This document shows, in pieces, positions 51,724-60,779 of a stretch of 64,000 nt of DNA (its first letter is position 1; each line of letters starts with the position of its first letter). A program made the translations under genes and the position numbers. Under the pieces are notes generated by a model that saw only the letters and a list, made by a program, of their open reading frames with translations, was not told where the DNA came from and searched no databases. Origin of the DNA: an uncultured Lachnospiraceae bacterium (GTDB lineage Bacteria > Bacillota > Clostridia > Lachnospirales > Lachnospiraceae); NCBI GenBank assembly GCA_934317005.1, contig CAKREB010000001.1, forward strand, positions 248,001 through 312,000, given 5' to 3'.

Positions 51724-52911
51724 ATGAAAGAAAAAAATGATATGCGTGGGTTTCTGGTTCGGAAGTTTTTGCAGATCATCTGTGTCATAGCACTTGGTGA
51801 GTTGTGCATTAATTTAGTATATTCGGTTGCAATATTTCCGTATCTGCGAAACCATGTAGGAGGCCCGCTTTTTGCAAAGCTTGGCAAGGTACATTACGGC
51901 TCCGGTGCACTGTATATGACGTTTTTTTGGATTGCCGTGGAAGCTGTATTGTCAATCGTACCGGATTTTATAGCGAAATCAGCACATCACTTTATAGATA
52001 CATATTTCAGCGGTTCGGCATCACAGGAGCTTGGAAAGATGTTCCGGGGCAATGTGACGTCCTCTACTGATCTGTATTATCTGGGGTGTATGCTGATTTT
52101 ATTTGTATTAGTTATTATAGCATTGTTACCCTATATCTTAGGGGCGATATGTTTTAGCCGGATCACACACCGCCAGATGGAACAGATCTGGGAGGAGGAG
52201 AAAAAACAGCAGCAGGATTATGACAGACGCCGAAGCCTGATGCTTTCGGATATTGCGCATGACCTAAAAACACCGATAACGACGATTAACGGGTATGCGC
52301 AGGCACTTAGGGACGATGTGGTGACGGAAGAGCAGCGGAAAAAGCAGTACCTGAATGCCATCTGCAACAAATCGCAGCGGATGGATGATCTGATCTCGCT
52401 TTTGTTTGAGTATGTAAAGATTGATAGCGAAGGCTTTTCGTTGCACCGGGAAAAAACAGATATTGTCGAGTTTGTCAGAGAAAATATTGCACTGTTTTAT
52501 GCAGATTTTGAGCGGAAGGACATTGAACTTGTCATAGATCTTCCGGAGAGCTGCATCTGGTGGCAGATTGATAAGCTGCAGTTTGCACGCGCGTTAGCCA
52601 ATCTTTTTAACAATGAGCTGCGTCATGTGGAAAAGGGCGGGGAAGTGTTGATACGCCTGCATTGGGATGAGGAGCTGTCCCGTGTCTATATTTTGTTTGG
52701 AGATAAGGGAAAGCAGATACCGGATGAGATTGCAAAGCATATCTTTGAACCGTTTGTGATGGGGGATGCGTCCAGAAGCACAAAGGGTGGCAGTGGACTT
52801 GGACTGAGCATTTCTTCCAAGATTGTAAAAATGCACGGGGGACGCCTGCTTTTGGATCGAAATTCTACAGAAGAATACACCAAAGCTTTTGTGATCGCAT
52901 TGTGGAATTAA
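51724..52911 (+). CDS. sensor histidine kinase
   Basis: A 395-residue kinase. Two spans (about 12-32 and 115-140) flank an extracytoplasmic region with an extra hydrophobic segment (about 58-78). The dimerisation domain has LMLSDIAHDLKTPITTINGY (phosphoacceptor His). The ATPase domain has LANLFNNELRHVEKGG, GDKGKQIP, FEPFVMGDASRSTKGGSGL and GLSISSKIV. It partners the regulator 5 nt upstream. The adjacent DUF975 protein and the upstream ABC pair are the likely targets or co-sensors. Confidence 0.92.
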   Translation: MKEKNDMRGFLVRKFLQIICVIALGELCINLVYSVAIFPYLRNHVGGPLFAKLGKVHYGSGALYMTFFWIAVEAVLSIVPDFIAKSAHHFIDTYFSGSASQELGKMFRGNVTSSTDLYYLGCMLILFVLVIIALLPYILGAICFSRITHRQMEQIWEEEKKQQQDYDRRRSLMLSDIAHDLKTPITTINGYAQALRDDVVTEEQRKKQYLNAICNKSQRMDDLISLLFEYVKIDSEGFSLHREKTDIVEFVRENIALFYADFERKDIELVIDLPESCIWWQIDKLQFARALANLFNNELRHVEKGGEVLIRLHWDEELSRVYILFGDKGKQIPDEIAKHIFEPFVMGDASRSTKGGSGLGLSISSKIVKMHGGRLLLDRNSTEEYTKAFVIALWN

Positions 52912-52918
52912 CAAAAAT

Positions 52919-52947
52919 TTGACATATTTATCAAACGTAGGTATAGT
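52919..52947 (+). promoter_or_regulatory. promoter of the 53.0-kb gene pair
   Basis: TTGACA (52919-52924) and TATAGT (52942-52947) are 17 bp apart. The leader is about 90 nt. Confidence 0.75.
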
Positions 52948-53043
52948 ATCTCTGTGACACAAGTATGTTATCGAATGAAAAAACAGAAGTAGAGCGGTCT
53001 GCTTTGCGTTACTGTCGTTCGCGATAAAATATGGAGGCTGTAG

Positions 53044-53763
53044 ATGGACGAAGAATTATTTGAAGAGAAGATTTCAAAAGAGGAACAGACTTATCAGACT
53101 GCGGTAGCTTTACAAAATGCAGTGTCCTGTGTACTACGTTTTGAACGAAAGGTGGCATCACTAAAGAGTGCCGCAAGAAAATTTGAAAAGATAGGTGCCT
53201 ATAAAGATGCTCCTGAGCGCATGGAAGCATGTCGGGAAGAAGCAAAAAAGGCAGAAGAAGAGGGTTGCAAAAAGACATTTGAAGAAGCGAAAGCACGTGA
53301 GCAGAGAGCCAAAACAAAGAGCGACTATGTTGATGCAATCACAGAGTTTCGACGTGTAAAAAAGAAAGAAGCTTATGCAGAAGAGGCGAAAGAGCACATT
53401 CAGGCATGTAAAAAGCAGATTGTGCGCTTGGAAAACCGTGCGGTATGGAAGAGAAGATTTACTGTGATCGGGGTGATCGCGGTCTGTGTGCTTGTTTTTA
53501 TCAACACACCGCTCTATCCGTTTGCGAAGGGATATGTGCATCAGCAGATGGGAGAATACCGTGTGGCGATTGCTAACTACGAGGAGGCATCTGCTTTGTC
53601 GTGGTCAAAGGAACTGACGGGAGCGTGCTATTATAAAATGGGAAAGCAGAAGTTAGAAGAAGGCAAAAAAGAGCATGCACTGAAGCTGTTTCGCAAGGCA
53701 AAGAAATATGGAAATATAGCAGCAAAGCAGGACTATCATAAGTTAAAGAAGGAATTACAATAG
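53044..53763 (+). CDS. TPR-like protein with one membrane span, unknown function
   Basis: A 239-residue protein. Residues 1-140 are charged and helical, with repeated segments resembling tetratricopeptide units (FEKIGAYKDAPERMEACREE, ITEFRRVKKKEAYAEEAKEHI). One span lies at about 144-164 (VIGVIAVCVLVFINTPLY). The C-terminal 70 residues again look TPR-like (MGEYRVAIANYEEASAL, EGKKEHALKLFRKAKKYG). Helical repeat domains on both sides of a membrane suggest a scaffold. It shares a transcript with the DUF1292 gene 18 nt downstream. Confidence 0.7.
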   Translation: MDEELFEEKISKEEQTYQTAVALQNAVSCVLRFERKVASLKSAARKFEKIGAYKDAPERMEACREEAKKAEEEGCKKTFEEAKAREQRAKTKSDYVDAITEFRRVKKKEAYAEEAKEHIQACKKQIVRLENRAVWKRRFTVIGVIAVCVLVFINTPLYPFAKGYVHQQMGEYRVAIANYEEASALSWSKELTGACYYKMGKQKLEEGKKEHALKLFRKAKKYGNIAAKQDYHKLKKELQ

Positions 53764-53781
53764 TGTAAAGAGGTAGATATT

Positions 53782-54090
53782 ATGGCGAAGAATAAAGAAT
53801 ATGGTTATGAAGAAACGATGGTTACTCTGACAGACGAAGATGGAACAGACCGCGATTTTTATATTGATGAGATTTACACCGTAGGGGAGCAGCTTTATGC
53901 CGCGCTGATTCCGGGAGATGTTGAAAATGTTACGGAATACTATGTGTTCCGGTTAAAGGATCTTGGAAATGATGACTTTGAGTTAGATGATATTGACAAT
54001 GAAGAGGAGTATGATGCGGCAGCAGATGCCTACGAGGAGTGTCTTGACACCAGAGCGTGGAATATGACATATGGTAAGAGTGATGACTAA
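53782..54090 (+). CDS. DUF1292-family small acidic protein
   Basis: A 102-residue acidic cytosolic protein. The DUF1292 pattern is clear: TLTDEDGTDRDFYIDEIYTVGEQLYAAL, then YYVFRLKD and DIDNEEEYDAAADAYEE. Members are widespread in Firmicutes and lack a known function; many sit beside YrrK/alaS genes, but here the partner is the TPR-like gene. GTAGATATT precedes ATG 53782. The T-box controlled trp operon begins about 90 bp later. Confidence 0.88.
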   Translation: MAKNKEYGYEETMVTLTDEDGTDRDFYIDEIYTVGEQLYAALIPGDVENVTEYYVFRLKDLGNDDFELDDIDNEEEYDAAADAYEECLDTRAWNMTYGKSDD

Positions 54091-54183
54091 TTCATTTTGT
54101 CTGTATGCCTCTAAATTGCATGGTATTTTGTGGATGCAAGAGGAAATGTGATAGACAATTACCGGATAATTCTGCAAAGTTAC

Positions 54184-54211
54184 TTGACAAATACAGTTTG
54201 GAGAGTATAAT
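54184..54211 (+). promoter_or_regulatory. promoter of the trp operon
   Basis: TTGACA (54184-54189) and TATAAT (54206-54211), both perfect consensus, are 16 bp apart. Strong constitutive initiation with control left to the T-box is the expected design. Confidence 0.88.
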
Positions 54212-54217
54212 TAAAGG

Positions 54218-54520
54218 CAGTTGAAAAACTGAATAGCAAACCGTTGAAGTGGAGATAACGATAAAAGATGCGCTTCCAGAGAGCAGGGATTGGTGGAAAC
54301 CTGTAGAGATGCAGTTTATCAAATGGACCATTGAGGGCACGGTCAAAGGGCTGAAGCAGTCTGAGTATTCCGTGACGTGCAGGCATACGTTAGTTGTCGG
54401 AAATATGTTAGTATTTCGCTAAGAGTGTGGAAAACCACAAAGCAAGGTGGCACCGCGGATAATATTTTGATTAACCGTCCTTGACTAATACATGAATTGT
54501 GTTAGTCAAGGACTTTTTTG
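54218..54520 (+). ncRNA. tryptophan T-box riboswitch
   Basis: A tRNA-sensing leader for the trp genes. Stem I includes the AGAGAG motif (54278-54283) and GGTG segment; the specifier codon UGG (Trp, 54324-54326) is followed by the usual purine. The invariant T-box AAGGTGGCACCGCGG is at 54444-54458 and the terminator at 54477-54520. Uncharged tRNA-Trp should stabilise the antiterminator and allow read-through into trpE. The gene-free stretch 54091-54638 is accounted for by promoter, T-box, terminator and a dispersed hairpin element. Confidence 0.95.
54477..54520 (+). terminator. T-box terminator
   Basis: GTCCTTGACTAATAC (54477-54491) pairs with GTGTTAGTCAAGGAC (54499-54513), one G-U pair, followed by TTTTTT. 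Confidence 0.92.
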
Positions 54521-54578
54521 TTTTTACAGGAAACGGTTCGTTTCCTATAAAGTAAAAAACGCTCCGTGAGGATTGCGC
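54518..54578 (+). repeat. dispersed post-terminator hairpin element, copy 2
   Basis: ACAGGAAAC-GGTTC-GTTTCCTAT followed by AAAAAACGCTCCGTGAGGAT matches the element at 15308-15367 in both sequence and position (directly after a leader terminator U-tract). Confidence 0.6.
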
Positions 54579-54638
54579 ACATCGTAGAAAACACGAGTTT
54601 TAGCGAAGCAGGTTCTGAAAATAGGAGGCAGATAGAGG

Positions 54639-56096
54639 ATGATAACATTACAGGAAGCAAAGGAACTGGCAAAAGGATATCATGTAGTACCGATCAGCAA
54701 AGAGATTATGGCAGACATCCGTACACCGATGCAGGTACTTCGAATCCTCAAGGGGGTGAGTCATCACTGCTATATGTTAGAAAGTGTGGAAAATCAGGAA
54801 AAATGGGGAAGATATACGTTTTTGGGATATGATCCTAAGATGGAGATTACCTGTACCAATGGAAAGATGACAATCCGCAATGGCAAGGAAGAAACAAAAG
54901 AGGTAGAGCATCCCGGAGAATGTATTAAAGAAATTTTACAGGAATACACCAGCCCCAAGGTAGAAGGGCTTCCTACTTTTACGGGAGGTCTGGTAGGATA
55001 TTTTTCATATGACTACATCAAATACAGTGAACCAAAACTGAATCTGGATGCAGATGATCAGGAAGGATTTAAGGACGTTGACCTGATGCTCTTTGACAAG
55101 GTTATTGCCTTTGACAACTATCATCAGAAGATTTTTGTGATCGCCAATGCAAAGACAGATCATCTGGAAGAAGAATACAAGCGTTGCATGGACGAGATTG
55201 ACAGTATCATTCAGCTGATCGTCAAAGGAACACCGATTGATGTTGTTCCGGGAAAGATTACATCAGATTTCAGACCGCTTTTTTCAGAAAAAGAGTATTG
55301 TGAGATGGTAGAAAAGGCGAAGCATTATATTTATGAGGGAGATATTTTTCAGGTAGTGCTTTCGAATCGTCTGGAAGCGGATTATGAAGGCAGTCTGCTC
55401 AATGCGTACCGTCTGCTTCGCACCATTAATCCATCCCCGTATATGTTCTACTTTAGTAGTGATGATATGGAGGTGGCGGGTGCCTCGCCGGAAACGCTTG
55501 TGAAGTTAGAGGATGGCACGCTTCATACGTTCCCACTTGCAGGAACCCGTCCAAGAGGTGCAGACAAGGAAGAGGATGAGCGTCTGGAACGGGAACTTCT
55601 GGCAGATGAGAAGGAACGTTCCGAACACAATATGTTAGTGGATCTGGGAAGAAATGATCTCGGAAAGATTAGTAAGTTTGGTTCAGTAGAAGTAGAAGAT
55701 TACATGGAAATCTTAAGATATTCTCATGTAATGCATATTGGTTCCACAGTTAAAGGCGAGATACGGGAAGATAAATGCAGCCTGGATGCGGTTGATGCCG
55801 TTTTGCCGGCAGGAACTCTTTCCGGCGCTCCAAAGATCCGTGCGATGGAAATCATCAATGAACTGGAAAATAATAAGCGTGGAATTTATGGTGGTGCAAT
55901 CGGATATGTAGACTTTACCGGCAACTTAGACACCTGTATTGCTATCCGCACAGCATATAAGAAAAACGGAAAGGTATTTGTACGTTCCGGTGCAGGAATT
56001 GTTGCAGACAGTATTCCGGAAAATGAATATAGAGAGTGTATCAACAAGGCAAAGGCAGTTATGAATGCTGTTACGGATGGTCAGGAGGTGATGTAA
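54639..56096 (+). CDS. trpE: anthranilate synthase component I
   Basis: A 485-residue chorismate-binding enzyme making anthranilate with TrpG. The tryptophan feedback-site motif reads YMLES (45-49, family LLES). The catalytic half has GDIFQVVLSNRLEA, SPETLVKLEDG, PLAGTRPRGADKEED, RSEHNMLVDLGRNDLG and the C-terminal PAGTLSGAPKIRAMEII and YRECINKAKAV. GGAGGCAGATAGAGG precedes ATG 54639. trpG begins at the very next base after its stop codon, so translation is coupled. Confidence 0.97.
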   Translation: MITLQEAKELAKGYHVVPISKEIMADIRTPMQVLRILKGVSHHCYMLESVENQEKWGRYTFLGYDPKMEITCTNGKMTIRNGKEETKEVEHPGECIKEILQEYTSPKVEGLPTFTGGLVGYFSYDYIKYSEPKLNLDADDQEGFKDVDLMLFDKVIAFDNYHQKIFVIANAKTDHLEEEYKRCMDEIDSIIQLIVKGTPIDVVPGKITSDFRPLFSEKEYCEMVEKAKHYIYEGDIFQVVLSNRLEADYEGSLLNAYRLLRTINPSPYMFYFSSDDMEVAGASPETLVKLEDGTLHTFPLAGTRPRGADKEEDERLERELLADEKERSEHNMLVDLGRNDLGKISKFGSVEVEDYMEILRYSHVMHIGSTVKGEIREDKCSLDAVDAVLPAGTLSGAPKIRAMEIINELENNKRGIYGGAIGYVDFTGNLDTCIAIRTAYKKNGKVFVRSGAGIVADSIPENEYRECINKAKAVMNAVTDGQEVM

Positions 56097-56663
56097 ATGA
56101 TACTTTTGATAGATAATTATGATAGTTTCTCTTATAACCTGTATCAGTTAGTAGGAAGTATTGATCCGGACATTAAAGTAATCCGTAATGATGAGTATAC
56201 GGTACAGGAGATTGAGCAGATGAATCCTTCTCACATTTTGATCTCTCCGGGTCCCGGAAAACCATCTGACGCAGGAATGTGTGAAGATGCTATACGGTAT
56301 TTTAAAGGAAAAATTCCGATTCTGGGCGTTTGTCTGGGACATCAGGCAATCTGCGAAGTGTTTGGTGCGACGGTTTCTTATGCAAAGCAGCTTATGCATG
56401 GAAAGATGTCGGTTGTTACACTGGATAATGACAGTACCATTTTTCAAGGGATGGAACCGACGGCAGAGGTGGCAAGATACCATTCGCTGAGTGCTGTCAA
56501 AGACACTATTCCGGATTGCCTGAAGGTGACAGCAACTACGGAGGACGGAGAGATTATGGCAGTACAGCATCGGGATTATGAGATATATGGACTGCAGTTT
56601 CATCCGGAGTCGATCATGACACCGCAGGGAAAAAAGATGGTAGAAAACTTTTTAAACAAATAG
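56097..56663 (+). CDS. trpG: anthranilate synthase component II (glutamine amidotransferase)
   Basis: A 188-residue class-I glutamine amidotransferase giving ammonia to TrpE. The catalytic triad is visible as Cys in ILGVCLGHQAIC (about Cys79) and His-Glu in GLQFHPESIMTPQG (about His168). The opening LLIDNYDSFSYNLYQLVG and SPGPGKPSDAGMC are family signatures. It may also serve para-aminobenzoate synthase, as TrpG does in some Firmicutes. The gap to trpD is 83 nt without a terminator. Confidence 0.96.
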   Translation: MILLIDNYDSFSYNLYQLVGSIDPDIKVIRNDEYTVQEIEQMNPSHILISPGPGKPSDAGMCEDAIRYFKGKIPILGVCLGHQAICEVFGATVSYAKQLMHGKMSVVTLDNDSTIFQGMEPTAEVARYHSLSAVKDTIPDCLKVTATTEDGEIMAVQHRDYEIYGLQFHPESIMTPQGKKMVENFLNK

Positions 56664-56746
56664 CATAAATTTTTAGAACAGTGAAACATATATAGACGGT
56701 AGGCAGGATGGTTTTGCAAAGAACAAGGAAGATGGAGGAAATGGAT

Positions 56747-57754
56747 ATGATTAAAGAGGCAATCAGCAGTTTGGTTAAGGGCGAGAATCTGACAGATGAC
56801 GTAATGGAAGCTGTTATGAATGAAATTATGACAGGTGAGGCAACAGATGCACAGAAGGCATCTTTCTTAACAGCACTTGCGATCAAGGGAGAAACGATAG
56901 ATGAGATTACATCAGCGGCAAGGGTGATGGGAAAGCATTGCACACCATTTCAGAATGAAGAGGATGCATTGGAGATTGTCGGAACCGGTGGAGATAAATC
57001 AAATACATTTAACATTTCGACATTATCTGCAATCGTTACATCGGCAGCAGGATATCGTGTTGCAAAGCATGGAAACCGTGCGGCAAGCAGTAAGTGTGGT
57101 ACGGCAGACTGCTTAGAAAAGCTTGGTGTAAAGTTAGATGCCGATGTTGCAGTCAGTGAGAAGTGCCTGCGTGATAATCATCTGTGCTTCCTGTTTGCAC
57201 AGAAATATCATCCGGCAATGCGCTTTGTCGGAGCGGTTCGTAAAGAAATTGGAATCCGTACAATGTTTAATATTTTAGGTCCAATCTCTAACCCTGCAAA
57301 AGCAAACCAGATGCTTCTGGGGGTATTTGACAAAAGTCTGGTCACACCACTGGCACATGTTCTTAACAACCTTGGTGTAAAACGTGCGATGGTTGTATAC
57401 GGAACAGACTGTATGGATGAAATCTCTTTAAGTGCGCCAACCTTTGTATGTGAAGTGAAGGATGGTAGCTTTAAGGAATATGAGATCACACCGGAACAGT
57501 TTGGTATCAAGCGTTGCGAAAAAGCAGATTTGGTTGGTGGTGATCCGGAAGAAAATGCAAAGATTGCATTAGATATCTTATCAGGTGAGCAGGGAGCGAA
57601 ATCCGATGCAGTATTAATGAATGCCGGTGCAGCTATTTACATTGCAGACGGAACGATTACAATGGAAGAAGGCATTGCAAAGGCAAAAGAGATGTTACTT
57701 AGCGGAAAGGCAAAGGAACAGCTTGAGAAGTTTGTAGCTGCCACAAATCAGTAA
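56747..57754 (+). CDS. trpD: anthranilate phosphoribosyltransferase
   Basis: A 335-residue enzyme joining anthranilate to phosphoribosyl pyrophosphate. Motifs: VGTGGDKSNTFNISTLSAIV for PRPP, KHGNRAASSKCGTADCLE, FLFAQKYHPAMRFVGAVRKE and TMFNILGPISNPAKA. A frame opens at 56708, but GGAGG (56734-56738) is best spaced for ATG 56747. No fusion to TrpG is present, unlike in enterobacteria. trpC follows after 18 nt. Confidence 0.96.
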   Translation: MIKEAISSLVKGENLTDDVMEAVMNEIMTGEATDAQKASFLTALAIKGETIDEITSAARVMGKHCTPFQNEEDALEIVGTGGDKSNTFNISTLSAIVTSAAGYRVAKHGNRAASSKCGTADCLEKLGVKLDADVAVSEKCLRDNHLCFLFAQKYHPAMRFVGAVRKEIGIRTMFNILGPISNPAKANQMLLGVFDKSLVTPLAHVLNNLGVKRAMVVYGTDCMDEISLSAPTFVCEVKDGSFKEYEITPEQFGIKRCEKADLVGGDPEENAKIALDILSGEQGAKSDAVLMNAGAAIYIADGTITMEEGIAKAKEMLLSGKAKEQLEKFVAATNQ

Positions 57755-57772
57755 GAAATCGTGAGGTAAGTA

Positions 57773-58561
57773 ATGAACATTTTAGAAGAAATCGCAGAAA
57801 AGACACGGAAGCGTGTAGCAGAGTGCAAAGAAAAAAAGTCCTTTGAACAGGTAAAAAAAGAGGCATGCGCAATGGATGCCAATACCGGATTCCCGTTTGA
57901 AAAAGCGTTGGCGCAGGATGGGGTATCCTTTATCTGTGAAGTAAAAAAGGCATCCCCTTCGAAGGGACTGATCGCACCGGATTTTCCATATGTTGAAATT
58001 GCAAAAACATATGAAAAGTCGGGGGCGCGCGCAATCTCAGTGCTTACAGAACCGTATTATTTTCAGGGGGCAGACAGATACCTTACTGAGATTAGCAGAC
58101 AAGTAGGACTTCCTCTGCTGCGAAAGGATTTTACGGTAGATGAATATATGATCTATGAGGCAAAAACGCTTGGAGCATCAGCGGTGCTGCTGATCTGTTC
58201 ACTGCTTTCAGAGGATACGGTAAGACGTTATATTCAGATTGCAGACAGCTTAGGGCTGACGGCACTGGTCGAAGCGCACGATGAAGAGGAAGTGGCACAG
58301 GCAGTCCGTGCCGGAGCGCGTGTGATCGGTGTAAACAATCGTGATCTTAAGACTTTTACGGTGGATATCAAAAACAGTATCCGTCTGCGGAAGCTGGTGC
58401 CGGAGGAAATCTTATTTGTATCAGAAAGTGGTATCCGTACGCCGGAAGATATCAGAGAGCTTTCGCAGAATCATGTCAATGCAGCTCTTGTCGGGGAAAC
58501 GCTGATGCGCGCCGGAAATGTACCGGAAACGCTCGGAGAGCTGATTGGGGCAGGTAAGTAG
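57773..58561 (+). CDS. trpC: indole-3-glycerol-phosphate synthase
   Basis: A 262-residue (beta/alpha)8 enzyme closing the indole ring. Motifs: FICEVKKASPSKGLIAPDFP with the catalytic Lys, LRKDFTVDEYMIYEAKTLGAS, LVEAHDEEEVAQAV, IGVNNRDLKTF and VSESGIRTPEDI. The length covers only the synthase domain, so the TrpF isomerase is not fused here, and no trpF gene follows. trpB starts 52 nt later. Confidence 0.96.
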   Translation: MNILEEIAEKTRKRVAECKEKKSFEQVKKEACAMDANTGFPFEKALAQDGVSFICEVKKASPSKGLIAPDFPYVEIAKTYEKSGARAISVLTEPYYFQGADRYLTEISRQVGLPLLRKDFTVDEYMIYEAKTLGASAVLLICSLLSEDTVRRYIQIADSLGLTALVEAHDEEEVAQAVRAGARVIGVNNRDLKTFTVDIKNSIRLRKLVPEEILFVSESGIRTPEDIRELSQNHVNAALVGETLMRAGNVPETLGELIGAGK

Positions 58562-58613
58562 AAAAATTGTCGGAATAGAATAAGTCAGGATAAAAATGAA
58601 ATGGAGGCAGACA

Positions 58614-59798
58614 ATGAGTAAAGGAAGATATGGACAACATGGTGGACAGTATATACCGGAAACCTTAATGAACGAAATACATAAGTTGGAAGATGCGTAT
58701 GAGCATTATAAAAATGATCCGGAGTTTGTAAAAGAACTTGATACATTAAACCGTGAGTATGCCGGAAGACCATCTTTGCTATATTATGCAGAGAAGATGA
58801 CAAAGGCACTTGGCGGTGCAAAGATTTATTTTAAGAGAGAAGATTTAAACCATACGGGTTCTCATAAGATCAACAATGTATTAGGTCAGGTTCTCCTTGC
58901 AAAGAAGATGGGCAAGACGAGAGTTATCGCAGAAACAGGTGCCGGCCAGCATGGTGTGGCAACAGCGACGGCAGCAGCACTTCTTGGTATGGAGTGCGAA
59001 ATCTATATGGGAAAGGAAGATACCATCCGTCAGGCACTGAACGTATATCGTATGGAGCTGCTTGGAGCAAAGGTACATGCAGTGGAAAGTGGTACGATGA
59101 CATTAAAGGATGCGGTAAATGCCTGCATGAGAGAATGGACGGCAAGAGTGGACGATACACTCTATGTATTAGGTTCTGTAATGGGCCCGCATCCGTTCCC
59201 TATGATCGTGCGTGATTTCCAAAGCGTGATCAGCAAGGAAGCGCGTGCGCAGATTTTAGAAAAAGAAGGCAGATTGCCGGATGTTGTGATGGCATGTGTC
59301 GGTGGCGGCAGCAATGCGATGGGATCATTTTATGAATTTATCAATGACAAGGATGTACGTCTGATCGGATGTGAGGCAGCAGGCCATGGTGTGGATACGG
59401 ACAAGACAGCGGCAACGATGGCGGTTGGAACGGAGGGAATCTTCCACGGTATGAAGTCCTACTTCTGTCAGGATGAATATGGTCAGATCGCACCGGTATA
59501 TTCGATCTCAGCAGGCTTAGATTATCCGGGAGTCGGGCCGGAGCATGCTTATCTGAAAGATATTGGAAGGGCAGAATATGTGCCGATCACAGATGAAGAG
59601 GCTGTTCAGGCATTTGAATATATTGCGAAAGAGGAAGGAATCATTGCTGCAATCGAAAGTTCACATGCAGTGGCATACCTAATGAAGCTGGCACCAACCA
59701 TGCGAAAAGACCAGATTATCATTTGTACATTATCCGGCCGTGGAGACAAGGACGTAGCAGCAATTGCAAGATACAGGGGGATTGATTTACATGAGTAA
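58614..59798 (+). CDS. trpB: tryptophan synthase beta chain
   Basis: A 394-residue PLP enzyme that condenses indole with serine. Motifs: GRYGQHGGQYIPETLM at the N-terminus, the PLP lysine in EDLNHTGSHKINN, ETGAGQHGVATATAAALLG, VGGGSNAMGSF for phosphate binding, and ICTLSGRGDKD. GGAGGCAGACA supports ATG 58614 over the in-frame ATG 58596. It overlaps trpA by 8 nt, in keeping with the fixed 1:1 alpha-beta complex. Confidence 0.97.
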   Translation: MSKGRYGQHGGQYIPETLMNEIHKLEDAYEHYKNDPEFVKELDTLNREYAGRPSLLYYAEKMTKALGGAKIYFKREDLNHTGSHKINNVLGQVLLAKKMGKTRVIAETGAGQHGVATATAAALLGMECEIYMGKEDTIRQALNVYRMELLGAKVHAVESGTMTLKDAVNACMREWTARVDDTLYVLGSVMGPHPFPMIVRDFQSVISKEARAQILEKEGRLPDVVMACVGGGSNAMGSFYEFINDKDVRLIGCEAAGHGVDTDKTAATMAVGTEGIFHGMKSYFCQDEYGQIAPVYSISAGLDYPGVGPEHAYLKDIGRAEYVPITDEEAVQAFEYIAKEEGIIAAIESSHAVAYLMKLAPTMRKDQIIICTLSGRGDKDVAAIARYRGIDLHE

Positions 59799-60561
59799 TA
59801 TAGCAAAAGCATTTGAAAATAAAAAGGCATTTATCGGATTTCTGACAGCAGGAGATCCTACACTGGAAAAGACAGAAGAGTTTGTACTGGAAATGGAAAG
59901 AGCCGGTGCATCCTTGATCGAGCTTGGAGTACCGTTTTCTGATCCGATCGCAGACGGTCCGGTGATTCAGGAGGCGAATATCCGTTCTTTGTCAGCAGGA
60001 TGCACGACAGACAAATTGTTTGACACAGTGGCATCTATCCGCAAAAAGACACAGATTCCATTGGTGTTTCTGGCATATTTAAATACACTGTATAAATATG
60101 GCTATGACAAGTTCTGCAGCCGTTGTCAGGAATGTGGGATAGACGGAGTGATTATTCCGGATCTGCCATACGAGGAGAGGAATGAACTGGTTCCAATCGC
60201 ATCAAAGTATGGCGTAGATGTTATTACAATGGTAGCACCGACATCGAAGGAACGAATCCGTATGGTTGTAAAGGACGCAACCGGATTTATCTATGTCGTT
60301 TCCTCTATGGGTGTAACCGGAGCGCGCAGTGAGATTACAACAGACGTCGGAGAAATTGTGGAGACAATCCGTGAAGTGACTGACACACCGACAGCAATCG
60401 GTTTTGGTATCAATACAAAAGAGCAGGTGCATAAATATTCTGCAATCGCCGATGGAGCCATTATTGGAAGTGCCATTGTGAAGATTATTGCACAGTATGG
60501 CGAGAAGGCTGCACCGGAGCTTTATAAGTATGTTTCGGAGATGGTGGACGGCTTGGCGTAA
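59791..60561 (+). CDS. trpA: tryptophan synthase alpha chain
   Basis: A 256-residue (beta/alpha)8 lyase that releases indole from indole-glycerol phosphate. Motifs: GFLTAGDPTLEKTEEF, the catalytic Glu in LIELGVPFSDPIADGPVIQE (about Glu43), the second acid in GIDGVIIPDLPYEE (about Asp54-equivalent loop) and VSSMGVTGARSE. The frame runs from 59764 inside trpB; ATG 59791 gives the family start and a normal overlap of 8 nt. A terminator follows at 60590. Confidence 0.95.
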   Translation: MSNIAKAFENKKAFIGFLTAGDPTLEKTEEFVLEMERAGASLIELGVPFSDPIADGPVIQEANIRSLSAGCTTDKLFDTVASIRKKTQIPLVFLAYLNTLYKYGYDKFCSRCQECGIDGVIIPDLPYEERNELVPIASKYGVDVITMVAPTSKERIRMVVKDATGFIYVVSSMGVTGARSEITTDVGEIVETIREVTDTPTAIGFGINTKEQVHKYSAIADGAIIGSAIVKIIAQYGEKAAPELYKYVSEMVDGLA

Positions 60562-60589
60562 TCAGTTTATATGCGGAGAAAGAAATAAA

Positions 60590-60640
60590 ATGCGTTATCT
60601 GACAAATTTAAAACAGGTTGGATAACGCATCTTCTGTTTT
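60590..60640 (+). terminator. terminator of the trp operon
   Basis: ATGCGTTATC (60590-60599) pairs with GATAACGCAT (60621-60630), followed by CTTCTGTTTT. The loop is large (21 nt) and the U-tract imperfect. Confidence 0.6.
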
Positions 60641-60705
60641 CGCTGATAAAACAAACTAAAAATGGATAAAAAGAGCGTTTTTTCAAGGGGAAACCGATAC
60701 AGATA

Positions 60706-60734
60706 TGGTCAATAAGAGAAGTTTATGGTATACT
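60706..60734 (+). promoter_or_regulatory. extended -10 promoter of the GGDEF gene
   Basis: TG-G-TATACT (-10 at 60729-60734), with TGGTCA (60706-60711) 17 bp upstream. A CTAGAATCTAG palindrome follows at about 60733-60743. Confidence 0.55.
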
Positions 60735-60779
60735 AGAATCTAGTTATATTTGTACGGAAAAAAGGAGTGGAGAAGGAGT

